From Cyanobacteria bacterium UBA2855 (GTDB lineage Bacteria > Cyanobacteriota > Vampirovibrionia > Gastranaerophilales > Gastranaerophilaceae), in the NCBI GenBank assembly GCA_002350725.1, contig DEFJ01000020.1:80473-144472 (forward strand): 64,000 nt of DNA. Direction: 5' to 3'. This document shows, in pieces, positions 18,307-27,393 of this stretch (the stretch's first letter is position 1; each line of letters begins with the position of its first letter). Position numbers and translations under genes: made by a program. Below the pieces are notes generated by a model. The model saw nothing but the letters and a program-made list of their open reading frames with translations, made no database searches and had not been told where the DNA came from.

Positions 18307-19542
18307 ATGTCAATTGATGATGCTTTGGTTATGATACTTGCAGGTGGTGAGGGTAAAAGATTGCTTCCGCTCACAAAAGATAGAGCAAAACCTGCAGTTC
18401 CGTTTGGCGGACGTTATAGGATTATTGATTTCGTGTTGAACAATTTCATTAATTCAGGCTTTTTTAAGATAAAAGTTTTAACGCAGTATAAATCGGATTC
18501 TTTAAATAAGCATATAACCAGAGGCTGGGCATTATCTCCGTTTCTTAATCAATATGTTGACTTAGCTCCGGCACAAATGAGAACAGGTCAGGATTGGTAT
18601 AAGGGTACTGCTGACGCTATTTTCCAAAATATATTCCATATTCATGATGAAGATCCCGATTATGTTTGTATTTTTGGCGGGGATCACATTTACAAAATGG
18701 ATGTATCTCAGATGCTCAATTATCATAAAGATAGAAATGCTGATTTGACAATTTCTGCAATTCCAATTCCGATAGAAGAAGCTTCTGAGTTTGGAATTAT
18801 TGAAGTTGATGATAATTGGAAACTTATAAATTTCGTTGAAAAGCCTAAAGATAAACCAAAATCAATCCCGGGAAATCCTAATATGTGCTTAGCTTCTATG
18901 GGCAATTACATCTTTAATAAAAATATACTTGTCGATGCTATTACAAGAGATTCAAAACTTGATAATTCAAATCATGATTTTGGCAAAAACGTAATACCTA
19001 TGCTGTTGCAAGAGGGTAAAAGAATCTATATTTATAACTTCGCTGATAACGCATTTCCGGGTATTTCTGATGCAGAACGCGGATATTGGCGTGATGTAGG
19101 AAGTATTGATGCGTATTGGCAAGCAAATATGGATTTACTTTCAGCAAATCCGGAATTGAATTTATATTCAAAAGATTGGCCATTAAGAACCTTTAATTAT
19201 AATTATCCTCCGGCAAAATTTATTTGGCAGGAAGGTGATCGTGTTGGTATGGCAACAAATTCAATGGTTTCCGAGGGCTGTATCGTATCCGGGGGCAGCA
19301 TTTCTCTTTGTGTACTTTCTCCTAAGGTCAGAATAAACAGTTATTCGCAGGTATATGAAAGTATTTTGATGGAAAATGTTGAGGTTGGAAGGTATTCCAA
19401 AATTCGCCGTGCAATTATAGATAAAAATGTAATAATCCCGCCAAATACGCGTATAGGTTTTGACAGGGAAGAAGACGAACGCAGAGGCTTTCATGTTTCA
19501 AGCGGTGGTGTTACCGTTGTTCCAAAGGGTGCTATTCTTTAG
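18307..19542 (+). CDS. glgC: Glucose-1-phosphate adenylyltransferase
   Basis: GlgC makes ADP-glucose for glycogen synthesis. The 411-residue protein shows the nucleotide site LAGGEGKRLLPLT, GGRYRIIDFVLNN, the FGGDHIYKMDVSQM metal/substrate region and NFVEKP. A C-terminal left-handed beta-helix carries SEGCIVSGG and related hexapeptides. The ATG follows AGGGGGGAAAC. A TATAAT-like box at about 18268 could be its -10. No other glycogen gene is in the window. Confidence 0.96.
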   Translation: MSIDDALVMILAGGEGKRLLPLTKDRAKPAVPFGGRYRIIDFVLNNFINSGFFKIKVLTQYKSDSLNKHITRGWALSPFLNQYVDLAPAQMRTGQDWYKGTADAIFQNIFHIHDEDPDYVCIFGGDHIYKMDVSQMLNYHKDRNADLTISAIPIPIEEASEFGIIEVDDNWKLINFVEKPKDKPKSIPGNPNMCLASMGNYIFNKNILVDAITRDSKLDNSNHDFGKNVIPMLLQEGKRIYIYNFADNAFPGISDAERGYWRDVGSIDAYWQANMDLLSANPELNLYSKDWPLRTFNYNYPPAKFIWQEGDRVGMATNSMVSEGCIVSGGSISLCVLSPKVRINSYSQVYESILMENVEVGRYSKIRRAIIDKNVIIPPNTRIGFDREEDERRGFHVSSGGVTVVPKGAIL

Positions 19543-19618
19543 TAATAAAATTTGAACATCAGTAGATTGTCCTTATATCTGATTGCATTTATTTGAATAT
19601 CAGGATAAAATCTTTATT

Positions 19619-20611
19619 ATGACAGATAAGCTTATTGAAATAAAAGATTTGTACGTAGAGTATGTAACTCAAAAAGGGGCGTTTGGTAAAAATCAAATTA
19701 TCCATGCTGTAAACGGGGTTTCTCTTGATGTGTATAAGGGAGAAATTCTAGCTGTGGCAGGGGAATCCGGCTGTGGTAAATCTACCCTTGCTAAGGCCAT
19801 ATTAAAACTTGAAACTTCTAAAGCAGGTACAATCTCTTTTAATGGACTTGATGTTTTTAAAATGAATAAAAAACAGCTTAAAGAATATCGAAATTCTGCT
19901 CAGATGATTTTTCAAAACCCGTATTCAAGCTTAAATCCTAAAATGAAAATCTTTGAAACACTTAAAGAACCTCTTGATATAAATACAAGTTTGTCTGAAA
20001 TTGAAAAATTTGAAATTATCAAAGACAAAGCAGATAAAACGGGCATAGATTTAAATTCATTAAAGCTCTATCCGCATGAGTTTTCCGGTGGACAAAGACA
20101 GCGCATTGCAATTGCCAGAGCACTTGTTTTGAACCCTGAGTTTATTGTTGCCGATGAGCCGGTAAGTGCTCTTGATGTCAGTATTCAGGCACAAATATTA
20201 AATTTACTTAAAGCTCTAAAAAAGGATTTCAATTTAACGTTTATGTTGATTACACATGATATAAGCGTAATAAAATATCTTGCTGATAGAGTTGCTATAA
20301 TGTATCTTGGAGAAATTGTTGAGATAGGCTCTAAATCTCAAATTTTTGTTAATCCGAAGCATCCTTACACAAAAGCTCTTCTTAATGCGGCTCCAAATAT
20401 TGACGGGATGAAGTCTGAACGTACTCTTTTAAAAGGAGATTTGCCGTCACCTTCAAATTTACCTTCGGGTTGTAAATTCCATACAAGATGTCCTCACTGT
20501 ATGGATGTATGTAAAAAAGCGGCTCCCAATGATATTGTAATTAATGATGGTCATAAAGTAAAGTGCTTTTTATATTTGAATAAAGCAGAAAATTGTTCAG
20601 TAAATGATTAA
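19619..20611 (+). CDS. Oligopeptide ABC transporter ATP-binding protein (OppF/DppF-like)
   Basis: This protein of about 330 residues powers uptake of oligo- or dipeptides. It has Walker A (GESGCGKST), the Q-loop (MIFQNPYSSLNP), the ABC signature (FSGGQRQRIAIARAL), Walker B (FIVADEPVSALDV) and the H-loop (LITHDISV). The C-terminal oligopeptide-type extension has four cysteines that often bind a cluster or zinc (CKFHTRCPHCMDVC). The other transporter subunits are not adjacent. The start at 19619 is preferred over the in-frame ATG at 19583, because homologs begin close to the IEIKDLYVEY strand. Confidence 0.9.
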   Translation: MTDKLIEIKDLYVEYVTQKGAFGKNQIIHAVNGVSLDVYKGEILAVAGESGCGKSTLAKAILKLETSKAGTISFNGLDVFKMNKKQLKEYRNSAQMIFQNPYSSLNPKMKIFETLKEPLDINTSLSEIEKFEIIKDKADKTGIDLNSLKLYPHEFSGGQRQRIAIARALVLNPEFIVADEPVSALDVSIQAQILNLLKALKKDFNLTFMLITHDISVIKYLADRVAIMYLGEIVEIGSKSQIFVNPKHPYTKALLNAAPNIDGMKSERTLLKGDLPSPSNLPSGCKFHTRCPHCMDVCKKAAPNDIVINDGHKVKCFLYLNKAENCSVND

Positions 20612-20631
20612 CTTTGTGATAGAATATTTGT

Positions 20632-21084
20632 ATGGATAAGAAAGTTATTACTACAAACAGAAAAGCCTTTCACGACTTCTTGATATTTGATAAATATGAA
20701 GCGGGTATTGTCTTGACCGGAACAGAGATAAAATCTGTTCGAAAATCTGCCATAAATTTAAAAGATAGTTTTTGTAAAATAGAAGACAATGAAATATTTT
20801 TATATAATTGTCATATTTCACCTTATGAACAAGGAAACAGGTATAATCACGAAGCAGAAAGAACACGAAAACTTTTACTTACCAAAAAAGAAATTTTAAA
20901 AATGCAAAACAAAGTAAAACAAGATGGTTACACTATTGTGCCTCTTGAGGTCTATATTTTAAAGGGTTTTGCGAAAATTCAAATAGGGCTGGCAAAAGGT
21001 AAGAAACTTCACGACAAGCGTGATGCTTTGGCTAAAAAAGATCAGCAAAGAGAGATGGACAGAGCATCGAAAATTAAATGGTAG
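20632..21084 (+). CDS. smpB: SsrA-binding protein SmpB
   Basis: SmpB carries tmRNA to stalled ribosomes for trans-translation. The 150-residue protein has the typical core: TNRKAFHDF, YEAGIVLTGTEIKSVR, LKDSFCKIEDNEIFLYN, and the basic C-terminal tail (GKKLHDKRDALAKKDQQRE) that inserts in the mRNA channel. The 3' end overlaps the convergent 21074 gene by 11 bases. The tmRNA gene is not in this window. Confidence 0.97.
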   Translation: MDKKVITTNRKAFHDFLIFDKYEAGIVLTGTEIKSVRKSAINLKDSFCKIEDNEIFLYNCHISPYEQGNRYNHEAERTRKLLLTKKEILKMQNKVKQDGYTIVPLEVYILKGFAKIQIGLAKGKKLHDKRDALAKKDQQREMDRASKIKW

Positions 21085-21775
21085 TTTTTGGTCGTTTCAA
21101 GTCTGTATTAACAGCAGCCATAAAGTCCCTTTTAAATCCGCGTAATTTGTCAATTTCTTTTGTATTGTAATGAATTTCGTTTTTGTAATTGACTTTTAAA
21201 AATCGCATATCTTCATCACCATACCGTGGATATACTTGAATATAATTAGTTCCTCTGGCGTTGTTAGCTGAGGCTTTTGCAACAAGTTTTCCGTCCCTGT
21301 CAACAAAAATAGTAATGCCTTTTTGCGTAAAAGGAGTGAGGGTATCAACATTTATATACGGCAATGTTCTAAGCGCAGAAAGTGTCTGTGAAATGTGATC
21401 ATTACGTTTCCATACATAGTCAACGGGTACGCTTAAGTCCTCCATAGCTTTGACTTGAGATTTTATTTCTTTTTTATCGGTAATAGCTTTTGATGTTCTT
21501 ACAAGATTTTCTGCACTTCCAAAATCCATTTTGCAAATTCCGGATTTTAAATCGACATTAGGATAGTAGGTGAATACAATATTTCTATCCAGCAGGTAAT
21601 CCGCAATTTCTCTGTCATATCTGTTATTAGTTGCCAAAAATACGTTACCTTTAGCAAGCATATCTCGTTTTATATATGAACTCTTATCGGGAATAATTTC
21701 ATTTCCAATTTTTCTCCATGGGAATTTTTTTGTAGGTTTTAATAAAAATCCGCCCGTAAAGTTAATATTATCCAT
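21074..21775 (-). CDS. Unknown protein with N-terminal F-T motif
   Basis: The 233-residue protein is not recognised. It has no signal peptide or membrane segment. It begins with DNINFTGGF, a short Phe-Thr/Gly motif seen at the N-terminus of several otherwise unrelated genes here. The body is mixed alpha/beta and basic, with a strand-rich C-terminal part (KGITIFVDRDGKLVAKASA). A strong AAAAGGAG ribosome site supports the start at 21775. It overlaps the end of smpB. Confidence 0.75.
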   Translation of the reverse strand: MDNINFTGGFLLKPTKKFPWRKIGNEIIPDKSSYIKRDMLAKGNVFLATNNRYDREIADYLLDRNIVFTYYPNVDLKSGICKMDFGSAENLVRTSKAITDKKEIKSQVKAMEDLSVPVDYVWKRNDHISQTLSALRTLPYINVDTLTPFTQKGITIFVDRDGKLVAKASANNARGTNYIQVYPRYGDEDMRFLKVNYKNEIHYNTKEIDKLRGFKRDFMAAVNTDLKRPKTTI

Positions 21776-21902
21776 TAATTTCTCCTTTTGGCAATTTAAA
21801 ACCCGTAAATATTAATTTTTGCTACTGATTAAACAAAATTTGCAATACGTATTTGTTTGATATATGATATCTTAGTGATAGGATTTTTAGGGATATAATT
21901 AT

Positions 21903-22766
21903 ATGACTATACAAGATTGGTTTGAAAAACGTAAAGAAGCTCAAATTCAACGTAGAGCCTTAGAAGCAAGAGTAGAATCGGATACGGATCCTTCCTTATG
22001 GACTAAATGCGTTCATTGTGATGCTCAAATTTTGAAGGAAGATTTAGATAATAATGATATGGTATGTCCGTTGTGCGATTATCATTACAGAATAAATGCC
22101 AAAAGACGTATAAGACAGTTGTTTGATGAAAATTCTTTTGACGAACTTTTTTCGGAAATAAAGCCAACTGACCCATTAGAATTTGTTGACACGGAATCTT
22201 ATAAGGACAGATTACAAAAAGCTAAAGAAAAAACAAATCTTGATGATGCCGTTGTTACAGGAACAGCATCTATAGACGGTCATAGAGTCGCTGTTGCAAT
22301 AATGGATTTCGATTTTATGGGCGGATCTATGGGTAGCGTTGTAGGGGAAAAGATAACAAGACTTATGGAAAAAGCTATAGAATTAAGACTTCCTGTCTTA
22401 GCTATAACTTCTTCAGGCGGAGCAAGAATGCAAGAGAGTGCATTGAGCTTGATGCAGATGGCAAAAACTTCTTGTGCCGTTTCCAGATTGGATGATGAAG
22501 GTATTTTATACGTAAACCTAATTACAGAACCTACGTTTGGCGGAGTTACCGCAAGTTTTGGAACATTGGGTGATATTATTGTTGCCGAACAAGGCGCAAG
22601 AGTCGGTTTTGCCGGTCGACGTGTTATTGAGCAAACTATACGCCAAAAATTACCGTCAGATTTCCAAACTGCTGAATATTTGCTAAAATACGGTCAGGTA
22701 GATGTCGTCTCAAGCCGCAAGGATTTGCGTAATACTCTGGCTAATATTTTTGCAATGCATGAATAA
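21903..22766 (+). CDS. accD: Acetyl-CoA carboxylase, carboxyltransferase beta subunit
   Basis: AccD with AccA transfers the carboxyl group from biotin to acetyl-CoA, making malonyl-CoA. The 287-residue protein has the N-terminal four-cysteine zinc ribbon (CVHC and CPLC pairs, about 38-61) and the crotonase-fold core with GGSMGSVVGEKI and SSGGARMQES. The zinc ribbon also binds RNA in some bacteria. It is followed by accA after 19 bases. Confidence 0.97.
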   Translation: MTIQDWFEKRKEAQIQRRALEARVESDTDPSLWTKCVHCDAQILKEDLDNNDMVCPLCDYHYRINAKRRIRQLFDENSFDELFSEIKPTDPLEFVDTESYKDRLQKAKEKTNLDDAVVTGTASIDGHRVAVAIMDFDFMGGSMGSVVGEKITRLMEKAIELRLPVLAITSSGGARMQESALSLMQMAKTSCAVSRLDDEGILYVNLITEPTFGGVTASFGTLGDIIVAEQGARVGFAGRRVIEQTIRQKLPSDFQTAEYLLKYGQVDVVSSRKDLRNTLANIFAMHE

Positions 22767-22785
22767 ATATCGGAGACAAGTTAAA

Positions 22786-23742
22786 ATGGCAATAATATTA
22801 GATTTTGAAAAACCTATCGTTGAAATTGAAAAAAAAATTGAGGAATTAAAAAAAATGAGTGCAGAATCGGGAATAGATTACTCTAAACAGATTGACAGTT
22901 TTATGGAAATGGCTGAAGCTCATAAAGAACAGTTGTATGGTGGTTTGAGCCCGGCTCAAAAACTTCAAATCGCAAGACATCCGGAACGACCAAATTTCTT
23001 GGATTTTGTTAGCGGTATGTGTACCGATTTTATTGAATTACACGGCGACAGGCAGGGTATGGATGATAGAGCTATTATTGGCGGGATTGCAAAATTGAAT
23101 GGCAAATCCGTTATGATAATTGGTACAATGAAAGGCAAATCTACCAAAGAAAATTTAGAATATAATTTTGGAATGCCTCAGCCGCAAGGGTATCGTAAGG
23201 CATTAAGATTAATGAAGCATGCCGACAAGTTTAAAATGCCGATTATTACTTTAATTGATACTCCGGGGGCATATCCGGGTATTAGTGCCGAGGAAACAGG
23301 TCAGGGGGTTGCGATAGCTACTAACCTTAGGGATATGGCAAAATTAAAAGTTCCGGTAATTTCGATAATTACCGGTGAAGGTTGTTCCGGCGGGGCATTG
23401 GGTTTAGCTGTTGCCGATAGAGTTTACTTATTAGAGCATGCATATTATACGGTAATTTCACCGGAGGGCTGTGCTTCTATTTTGTGGCGAGATGCGGCAA
23501 AAGCTCCTGAAGCTGCAGAAGCGTTGAAAATTACTGCACCTGACTTACTAAAGTTTGGCATTATTGATGGTGCTATTAAAGAACCTGTCGGTGGTGCTCA
23601 CCATGATTATGATTTAATGTGCAACGAAATGAAAAATACAATAATAAAGGCAATAGAGGAACTTTCTCTTCTTTCTCCTGAGGAATTAAAAACTCATAGG
23701 TATGAAAAATTCCGTAAAATGGGTGAATTTATTGAAGGTTAG
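22786..23742 (+). CDS. accA: Acetyl-CoA carboxylase, carboxyltransferase alpha subunit
   Basis: AccA is the partner of AccD. The protein of about 318 residues shows the DFISGMCTDF-like start of the core (LDFVSGMCTDF), the AYPGISAEETGQG loop and GEGCSGGALGLAVAD. The start is the ATG at 22786, where the MAIILDFEKPI N-terminus of the family begins; the frame is open back into accD, but that extension has no family match. The biotin carboxylase and carrier genes are elsewhere. Confidence 0.97.
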   Translation: MAIILDFEKPIVEIEKKIEELKKMSAESGIDYSKQIDSFMEMAEAHKEQLYGGLSPAQKLQIARHPERPNFLDFVSGMCTDFIELHGDRQGMDDRAIIGGIAKLNGKSVMIIGTMKGKSTKENLEYNFGMPQPQGYRKALRLMKHADKFKMPIITLIDTPGAYPGISAEETGQGVAIATNLRDMAKLKVPVISIITGEGCSGGALGLAVADRVYLLEHAYYTVISPEGCASILWRDAAKAPEAAEALKITAPDLLKFGIIDGAIKEPVGGAHHDYDLMCNEMKNTIIKAIEELSLLSPEELKTHRYEKFRKMGEFIEG

Positions 23743-23761
23743 AACTTTTAATTGAGGCTGT

Positions 23762-24658
23762 ATGTATTCTGATAAGTATTATGAGTTGCAATTAAAAATT
23801 AATCCTGACATGGAAGATATTATTTCTGATATCTGCTTTGAGGTGTTTCCTTGTGAGGGTGTGGTACTTGCTGAAGAGGCTTATAAAGACTTAGAGATGG
23901 TATCGTCTACAGAGGGTACTTTAAGGATATTTTTAACTGAAAAGGTTAACGTAAAAGAGATTCTTTATCAGCAAAGAGCTTTATTGAAGTCAAGAGGATT
24001 AAGCGATAACGATTTAGGCAGCTGGGAATTTACCTTTGTTGAAAAAGAAAATGAAGATTGGTCTAAAAAATGGAAAGAAAAATGGGATATAACTCATGTA
24101 TCTGATAGAATTACAATAGTCCCGGATTGGCTTGAGTATAAACCTCGCCGTGAGGATGAAGTTGTAATCAGGTTAGAACCCGGTTGTGCCTTCGGTACAG
24201 GAACTCATCAGACAACACAGATTTGTATGTCTGCTATGGAAAAATATCTTAAAAAAGGAATGACGGTAGCTGATATCGGTATGGGTTCAGGGATTTTGTC
24301 GATATGCGCAATGAAAATGGGTGCAAAGTCCGCTTATGGCTGCGATATCGATGCAGATGTAATTGATGTAGCAAAAGAAAATTCAAAAAAGAATGGAACT
24401 TTATGTGCTTTTGAATTGGGTACCGCAGATAAGATTAATAGAACATTCGATTTTGTTATGGCAAATATTCTTCATAATGTTTTAAATGATATAATGAAAG
24501 ATTTAAAAAAACTTATGAATGAAAACGGGGTTTTGGTGTTAAGTGGCATATTAGAAGAAAAATCTCCTATTGTGCTAGGTGCAATTGAACGTGAAAATTT
24601 AAAAATAGTTGAAACATTGCATCAAGACCAATGGGTCGGTTATGTGGTAACAATGTAG
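23762..24658 (+). CDS. prmA: Ribosomal protein L11 methyltransferase
   Basis: PrmA trimethylates ribosomal protein L11. The 298-residue protein has the N-terminal substrate domain, a Trp-rich linker (WSKKWKEKWDITHV), the signature EPGCAFGTGTHQTTQ and the SAM-binding ADIGMGSGILSI motif. A GAGG site precedes the ATG. It lies 19 bases after accA and is part of the same rightward run. Confidence 0.95.
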   Translation: MYSDKYYELQLKINPDMEDIISDICFEVFPCEGVVLAEEAYKDLEMVSSTEGTLRIFLTEKVNVKEILYQQRALLKSRGLSDNDLGSWEFTFVEKENEDWSKKWKEKWDITHVSDRITIVPDWLEYKPRREDEVVIRLEPGCAFGTGTHQTTQICMSAMEKYLKKGMTVADIGMGSGILSICAMKMGAKSAYGCDIDADVIDVAKENSKKNGTLCAFELGTADKINRTFDFVMANILHNVLNDIMKDLKKLMNENGVLVLSGILEEKSPIVLGAIERENLKIVETLHQDQWVGYVVTM

Positions 24659-24670
24659 AAAAGGAGTTGT

Positions 24671-25237
24671 ATGGAAACTTCAACTTTTGATATAAGAGAA
24701 ATTTGGTTGTTAGGAGCTTTAATTGTTTCTTTATTTTTTATGATAATTTTATTCTTCAAATATCAGACAGATATGCTGAATAAACTTTTTCCTAAAAAAT
24801 ATGACGAGTTATTTGATCCTTTTGAAGTTCCTGTTGCGAAAATTGAAGGTTGTATCCATAAGCTCCCTGTGTTTAAAGGGGTTTTTACAAAATGGCTTAC
24901 AAATATTGGATATAATGTAAAAATTTTTGTATACAAAAAATATGTTCTGATAGGCAGATTTGGCAGAGCTACAATATTAACTCCGCAGTTGGAGAATTTT
25001 GTCATGAGTGAAAATAAGACGGCAATTCAACTTTTTGATAAGAAGGATAACTATTTTCTGAATATATATTTTTTAGAGAGCACAAAAGATGCGCAAAAGA
25101 TAGAAAGTATGTTTAAAGTCTTAGAGCCTGAAAAATATGGTAAATTGAAAGAAATTCGTAAAAATAAGGAAGAAGAAACTACAGAAGAAAAAATTAACAG
25201 AAGAATAAAAGAAGCAGATAATGAAGGTTATATTTAA
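24671..25237 (+). CDS. Single-pass membrane protein of unknown function
   Basis: The protein is 188 residues. One N-terminal hydrophobic segment (about 13-32) is followed by a soluble part with a beta-rich core (FVYKKYVLIGRFGRATIL) that has the feel of a small PH-like domain, and a charged helical tail rich in Glu and Lys. AAAGGAG lies before the ATG. It sits 12 bases after prmA and overlaps no gene. No function can be given. Confidence 0.75.
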   Translation: METSTFDIREIWLLGALIVSLFFMIILFFKYQTDMLNKLFPKKYDELFDPFEVPVAKIEGCIHKLPVFKGVFTKWLTNIGYNVKIFVYKKYVLIGRFGRATILTPQLENFVMSENKTAIQLFDKKDNYFLNIYFLESTKDAQKIESMFKVLEPEKYGKLKEIRKNKEEETTEEKINRRIKEADNEGYI

Positions 25238-25256
25238 TAAAGATAGGAATAATATT

Positions 25257-25982
25257 ATGAGTAAAACAGCAATAATAATACCGGCAAGGTACGGGTCCTC
25301 AAGATTAGAGGGAAAACCGCTGATAGAAGTAAATGACAAACCGATAATTCAATGGGTTTATGAAAAGGCTCAACAGGCACAATTAGCAGATATGATTATA
25401 GTCGCTACTGATGATAAAAGAATCTTTGATGCGGTAAAATCATTTGGAGGTGAAGTTGAAATGACCTCAACCGAACATAAGTGTGGTAGTGACAGAATAA
25501 GAGAGGTTGTAGAAAGACATCCTGAAATTTCTTATATAGTAAATTTGCAGGGTGATGAGCCGATGATAAAACCTGAAAGTGTAAATGCCGTTATAAATAA
25601 CGTAAAAAATGATGCTAATGCAGATATCTCGACTCTTGTCAGAGTTATTGATGATGAAGATGATATTAAAAATCCAAACCTTGTAAAATGTGTTTTTGAT
25701 ATAAACGGATATGCGTTGTACTTTTCTCGTTCTCCAATTCCGTATAACAGGAATACCGGAATATCAAAAACGTACGGGCATATTGGAATTTATGGTTATA
25801 AGCGTGAGGCTTTGCTTAGAATGACCGCTCTAAACCAGACTCCGCTAGAAAAAACAGAAAGCTTGGAACAGCTAAGAGCAATAGAAAACGGGATGAAAAT
25901 AAAAGTTACGGTAGTAGATTTTGTTCCCGTAGGCATTGATACTTTGGAAGACTTGGCAAAATTTAAGTCCCTTGTATCTTAG
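25257..25982 (+). CDS. kdsB: CMP-Kdo synthetase
   Basis: KdsB activates Kdo as CMP-Kdo for the lipopolysaccharide core. The protein of about 241 residues begins with the nucleotidyltransferase signature IIPARYGSSRLEGKPL. It has VNLQGDEPMIKPE, VKCVFDINGYALYFSRSPIP and HIGIYGYKREAL. The ATG at 25257 directly precedes the family N-terminus, and the extra codons back to 25221 run into the previous gene. With kdsD this implies a Kdo-containing envelope. Confidence 0.96.
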   Translation: MSKTAIIIPARYGSSRLEGKPLIEVNDKPIIQWVYEKAQQAQLADMIIVATDDKRIFDAVKSFGGEVEMTSTEHKCGSDRIREVVERHPEISYIVNLQGDEPMIKPESVNAVINNVKNDANADISTLVRVIDDEDDIKNPNLVKCVFDINGYALYFSRSPIPYNRNTGISKTYGHIGIYGYKREALLRMTALNQTPLEKTESLEQLRAIENGMKIKVTVVDFVPVGIDTLEDLAKFKSLVS

Positions 25983-26050
25983 CAGATATTTTGGCTATAT
26001 ATCGAAAAAGTGCTTGCAATTTTTCTTAAAGTATATTAATATAAGTACAT

Positions 26051-26092
26051 AATATTACGAGATTGATAAAAAACTCAAAATTCCGTAATATT
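26051..26092. repeat. Inverted repeat overlapping the -10 box of the RpaB-like gene
   Basis: AATATTACG at 26051-26059 and CGTAATATT at 26084-26092 are perfect reverse complements. The right arm covers the -10 box, and the -35 lies in the spacer. This fits an operator for autoregulation, though AT-rich palindromes can be chance. Confidence 0.5.
26063..26091 (+). promoter_or_regulatory. Sigma-70 type promoter of the RpaB-like gene
   Basis: TTGATA at 26063-26068 and TAATAT at 26086-26091 are separated by 17 bases, giving a start near 26098 and a leader of about 40 bases. Confidence 0.7.
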
Positions 26093-26136
26093 ACATCGAA
26101 ATTAGTGTAGATTATTGAATGTAAGGAATAATGAAA

Positions 26137-26886
26137 ATGACAGAGAATTTGGAATTTCAGGGGGAAACGGAAGATCGTCAAAGAATTTTATTAGCCGATG
26201 ATGAAGCAAGTATTAGACGAATCTTAGAAACCAGATTGAAGATGGCTGGTTATGATGTGTATACGGCTGCTGATGGTGAGGAAGCTGTAAATGCATTTAA
26301 TAAATATAATCCTGATTTGGTAGTTTTAGACGTCATGATGCCAAAAATGGACGGTTATGGTGTAACTCGTGAGATAAGAAGAACCGCAGATGTTCCGATT
26401 ATTATATTAACAGCCTTAGGTGATGTATCGGAAAGAATTACGGGGTTAGAGTTGGGTGCTGATGACTACGTTATTAAACCGTTCTCTCCAAAAGAATTGG
26501 AAGCTCGTGTTAAGGCTGTTCTTAGAAGAACAAACAACAGAGAAAGTGTTACCCCGACAGGTAAAGTCACAAAGAATGTAATTACGACAGGAAATATAAA
26601 AATTGATACAGCTCGTCGTCAAGTATATAGAAAGAATGAAAGAATCAGATTGACGGGTATGGAATTCAGTTTGTTAGAGTTGTTGGTAAATAATTCAGGT
26701 CAGGCTTTTTCAAGAAACGAAATATTGCAGCATGTTTGGGCATATCCGCCTGATCACAGAATAGATACTCGTGTAGTTGACGTTCATATTTCAAGATTGC
26801 GTTCTAAGCTTGAATCAGACCCTGCAAATCCGGAGTTAATCCTAACAGCTCGCGGAATTGGGTATATGTTTCAGAGGATAAGCTAG
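26137..26886 (+). CDS. RpaB-like OmpR-family response regulator
   Basis: The protein of about 249 residues has an N-terminal receiver (ADDEASIRRILETRLKM, phospho-acceptor Asp in VVLDVMMPKMDGYGV, TALGDVSERITGLELGADDY) and a C-terminal winged helix (RIRLTGMEFSLLELLV, RVVDVHISRLRSKLE, LTARGIGY). The wording is strikingly that of cyanobacterial and chloroplast RpaB/Ycf27, which controls photosynthesis and stress genes, although this lineage should lack photosynthesis. No sensor kinase is adjacent. AAGGA lies 9 bases before the ATG at 26137; the in-frame ATG at 26131 is only 3 bases from it. Confidence 0.93.
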   Translation: MTENLEFQGETEDRQRILLADDEASIRRILETRLKMAGYDVYTAADGEEAVNAFNKYNPDLVVLDVMMPKMDGYGVTREIRRTADVPIIILTALGDVSERITGLELGADDYVIKPFSPKELEARVKAVLRRTNNRESVTPTGKVTKNVITTGNIKIDTARRQVYRKNERIRLTGMEFSLLELLVNNSGQAFSRNEILQHVWAYPPDHRIDTRVVDVHISRLRSKLESDPANPELILTARGIGYMFQRIS

Positions 26887-26896
26887 AATTAAGTAT

Positions 26897-26925
26897 AAAG
26901 ACTCCCAATAAGGGGGTCTTTTTTT
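26897..26925 (+). terminator. Terminator after the RpaB-like gene
   Basis: AAAGACTCCC and GGGGGTCTTT around AATAA form the stem, followed by a T-run, 11 bases after the stop codon. Confidence 0.85.
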
Positions 26926-26945
26926 ATGCGAGATAAAATATCCTC

Positions 26946-26973
26946 TTGATTTTAGAAATTTATTTGGTAATAT
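26946..26973 (+). promoter_or_regulatory. Promoter of tRNA-His
   Basis: TTGATT at 26946-26951 and TAATAT at 26968-26973 with a 16-base spacer. Transcription would start about 10 bases before the tRNA. Confidence 0.6.
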
Positions 26974-26990
26974 TAAAACATACGGTTTAT

Positions 26991-27067
26991 GGCGGGTTTC
27001 GTCAAGTGGTTAAGACCACGGATTGTGGTTCCGTTATGCGTGGGTTCGAATCCCACAACCCGCCCCA
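26991..27067 (+). tRNA. tRNA-His (anticodon GTG)
   Basis: The acceptor GCGGGTT pairs with AACCCGC. The extra G at -1 (26991) faces C73, the hallmark of tRNA-His. The anticodon stem ACGGA/TCCGT encloses TTGTGGT (anticodon GTG), and CCA is encoded. It is directly followed by a small membrane-protein gene, and a degraded copy of its 3' part lies about 450 bases downstream. Confidence 0.96.
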
Positions 27068-27081
27068 TTTTTAGGTATTAT

Positions 27082-27393
27082 ATGTTTGATAAATTCAGAA
27101 GTACTATATCATACAAAGTGGTAAGTTATATATCTTATCCTTCTTTATTTTTGTATGTTTTTTCACTTTTGAAATTGGAAATGCTGAATATCATACTTGT
27201 ACCTTTTTTCTTATTTTTCTTATTCATATTATTATGTATTGGAGTAATAATAGCCTGTATTGAAAAACAAAAGATATCTAATCCTAACACCAGCTTATTA
27301 GCTGACATTGGATTTATTATTGGTTGGCTAATAATTGCCTCTCCATTCATTTACTTATTACTTTGTATAATAAACGGTTATTTCCAAAAATAG
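27082..27393 (+). CDS. Small membrane protein, tandem copy 1
   Basis: The protein of about 103 residues is strongly hydrophobic with two or three membrane segments (VSYISYPSLFLYVFSLL; PFFLFFLFILLCIGVIIA; FIIGWLIIASPFIYLLL). It starts 14 bases after the tRNA-His CCA end; the frame is open through the tRNA, but only the ATG at 27082 is sensible. It resembles the next gene in layout and in the segment NTSLLADIGFII versus NIIHDIGVSIF. No function is known. Confidence 0.65.
   Translation: MFDKFRSTISYKVVSYISYPSLFLYVFSLLKLEMLNIILVPFFLFFLFILLCIGVIIACIEKQKISNPNTSLLADIGFIIGWLIIASPFIYLLLCIINGYFQK

Noticed and set aside
26040..26130. HLR1 site for RpaB autoregulation
   Set aside because: Only one half-site-like TTACA is present, without the paired second half at proper spacing.
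26989..27081. N-terminal extension of the first small membrane gene through tRNA-His
   Set aside because: The extension is a translation of the tRNA itself; the ATG at 27082 is the sensible start.
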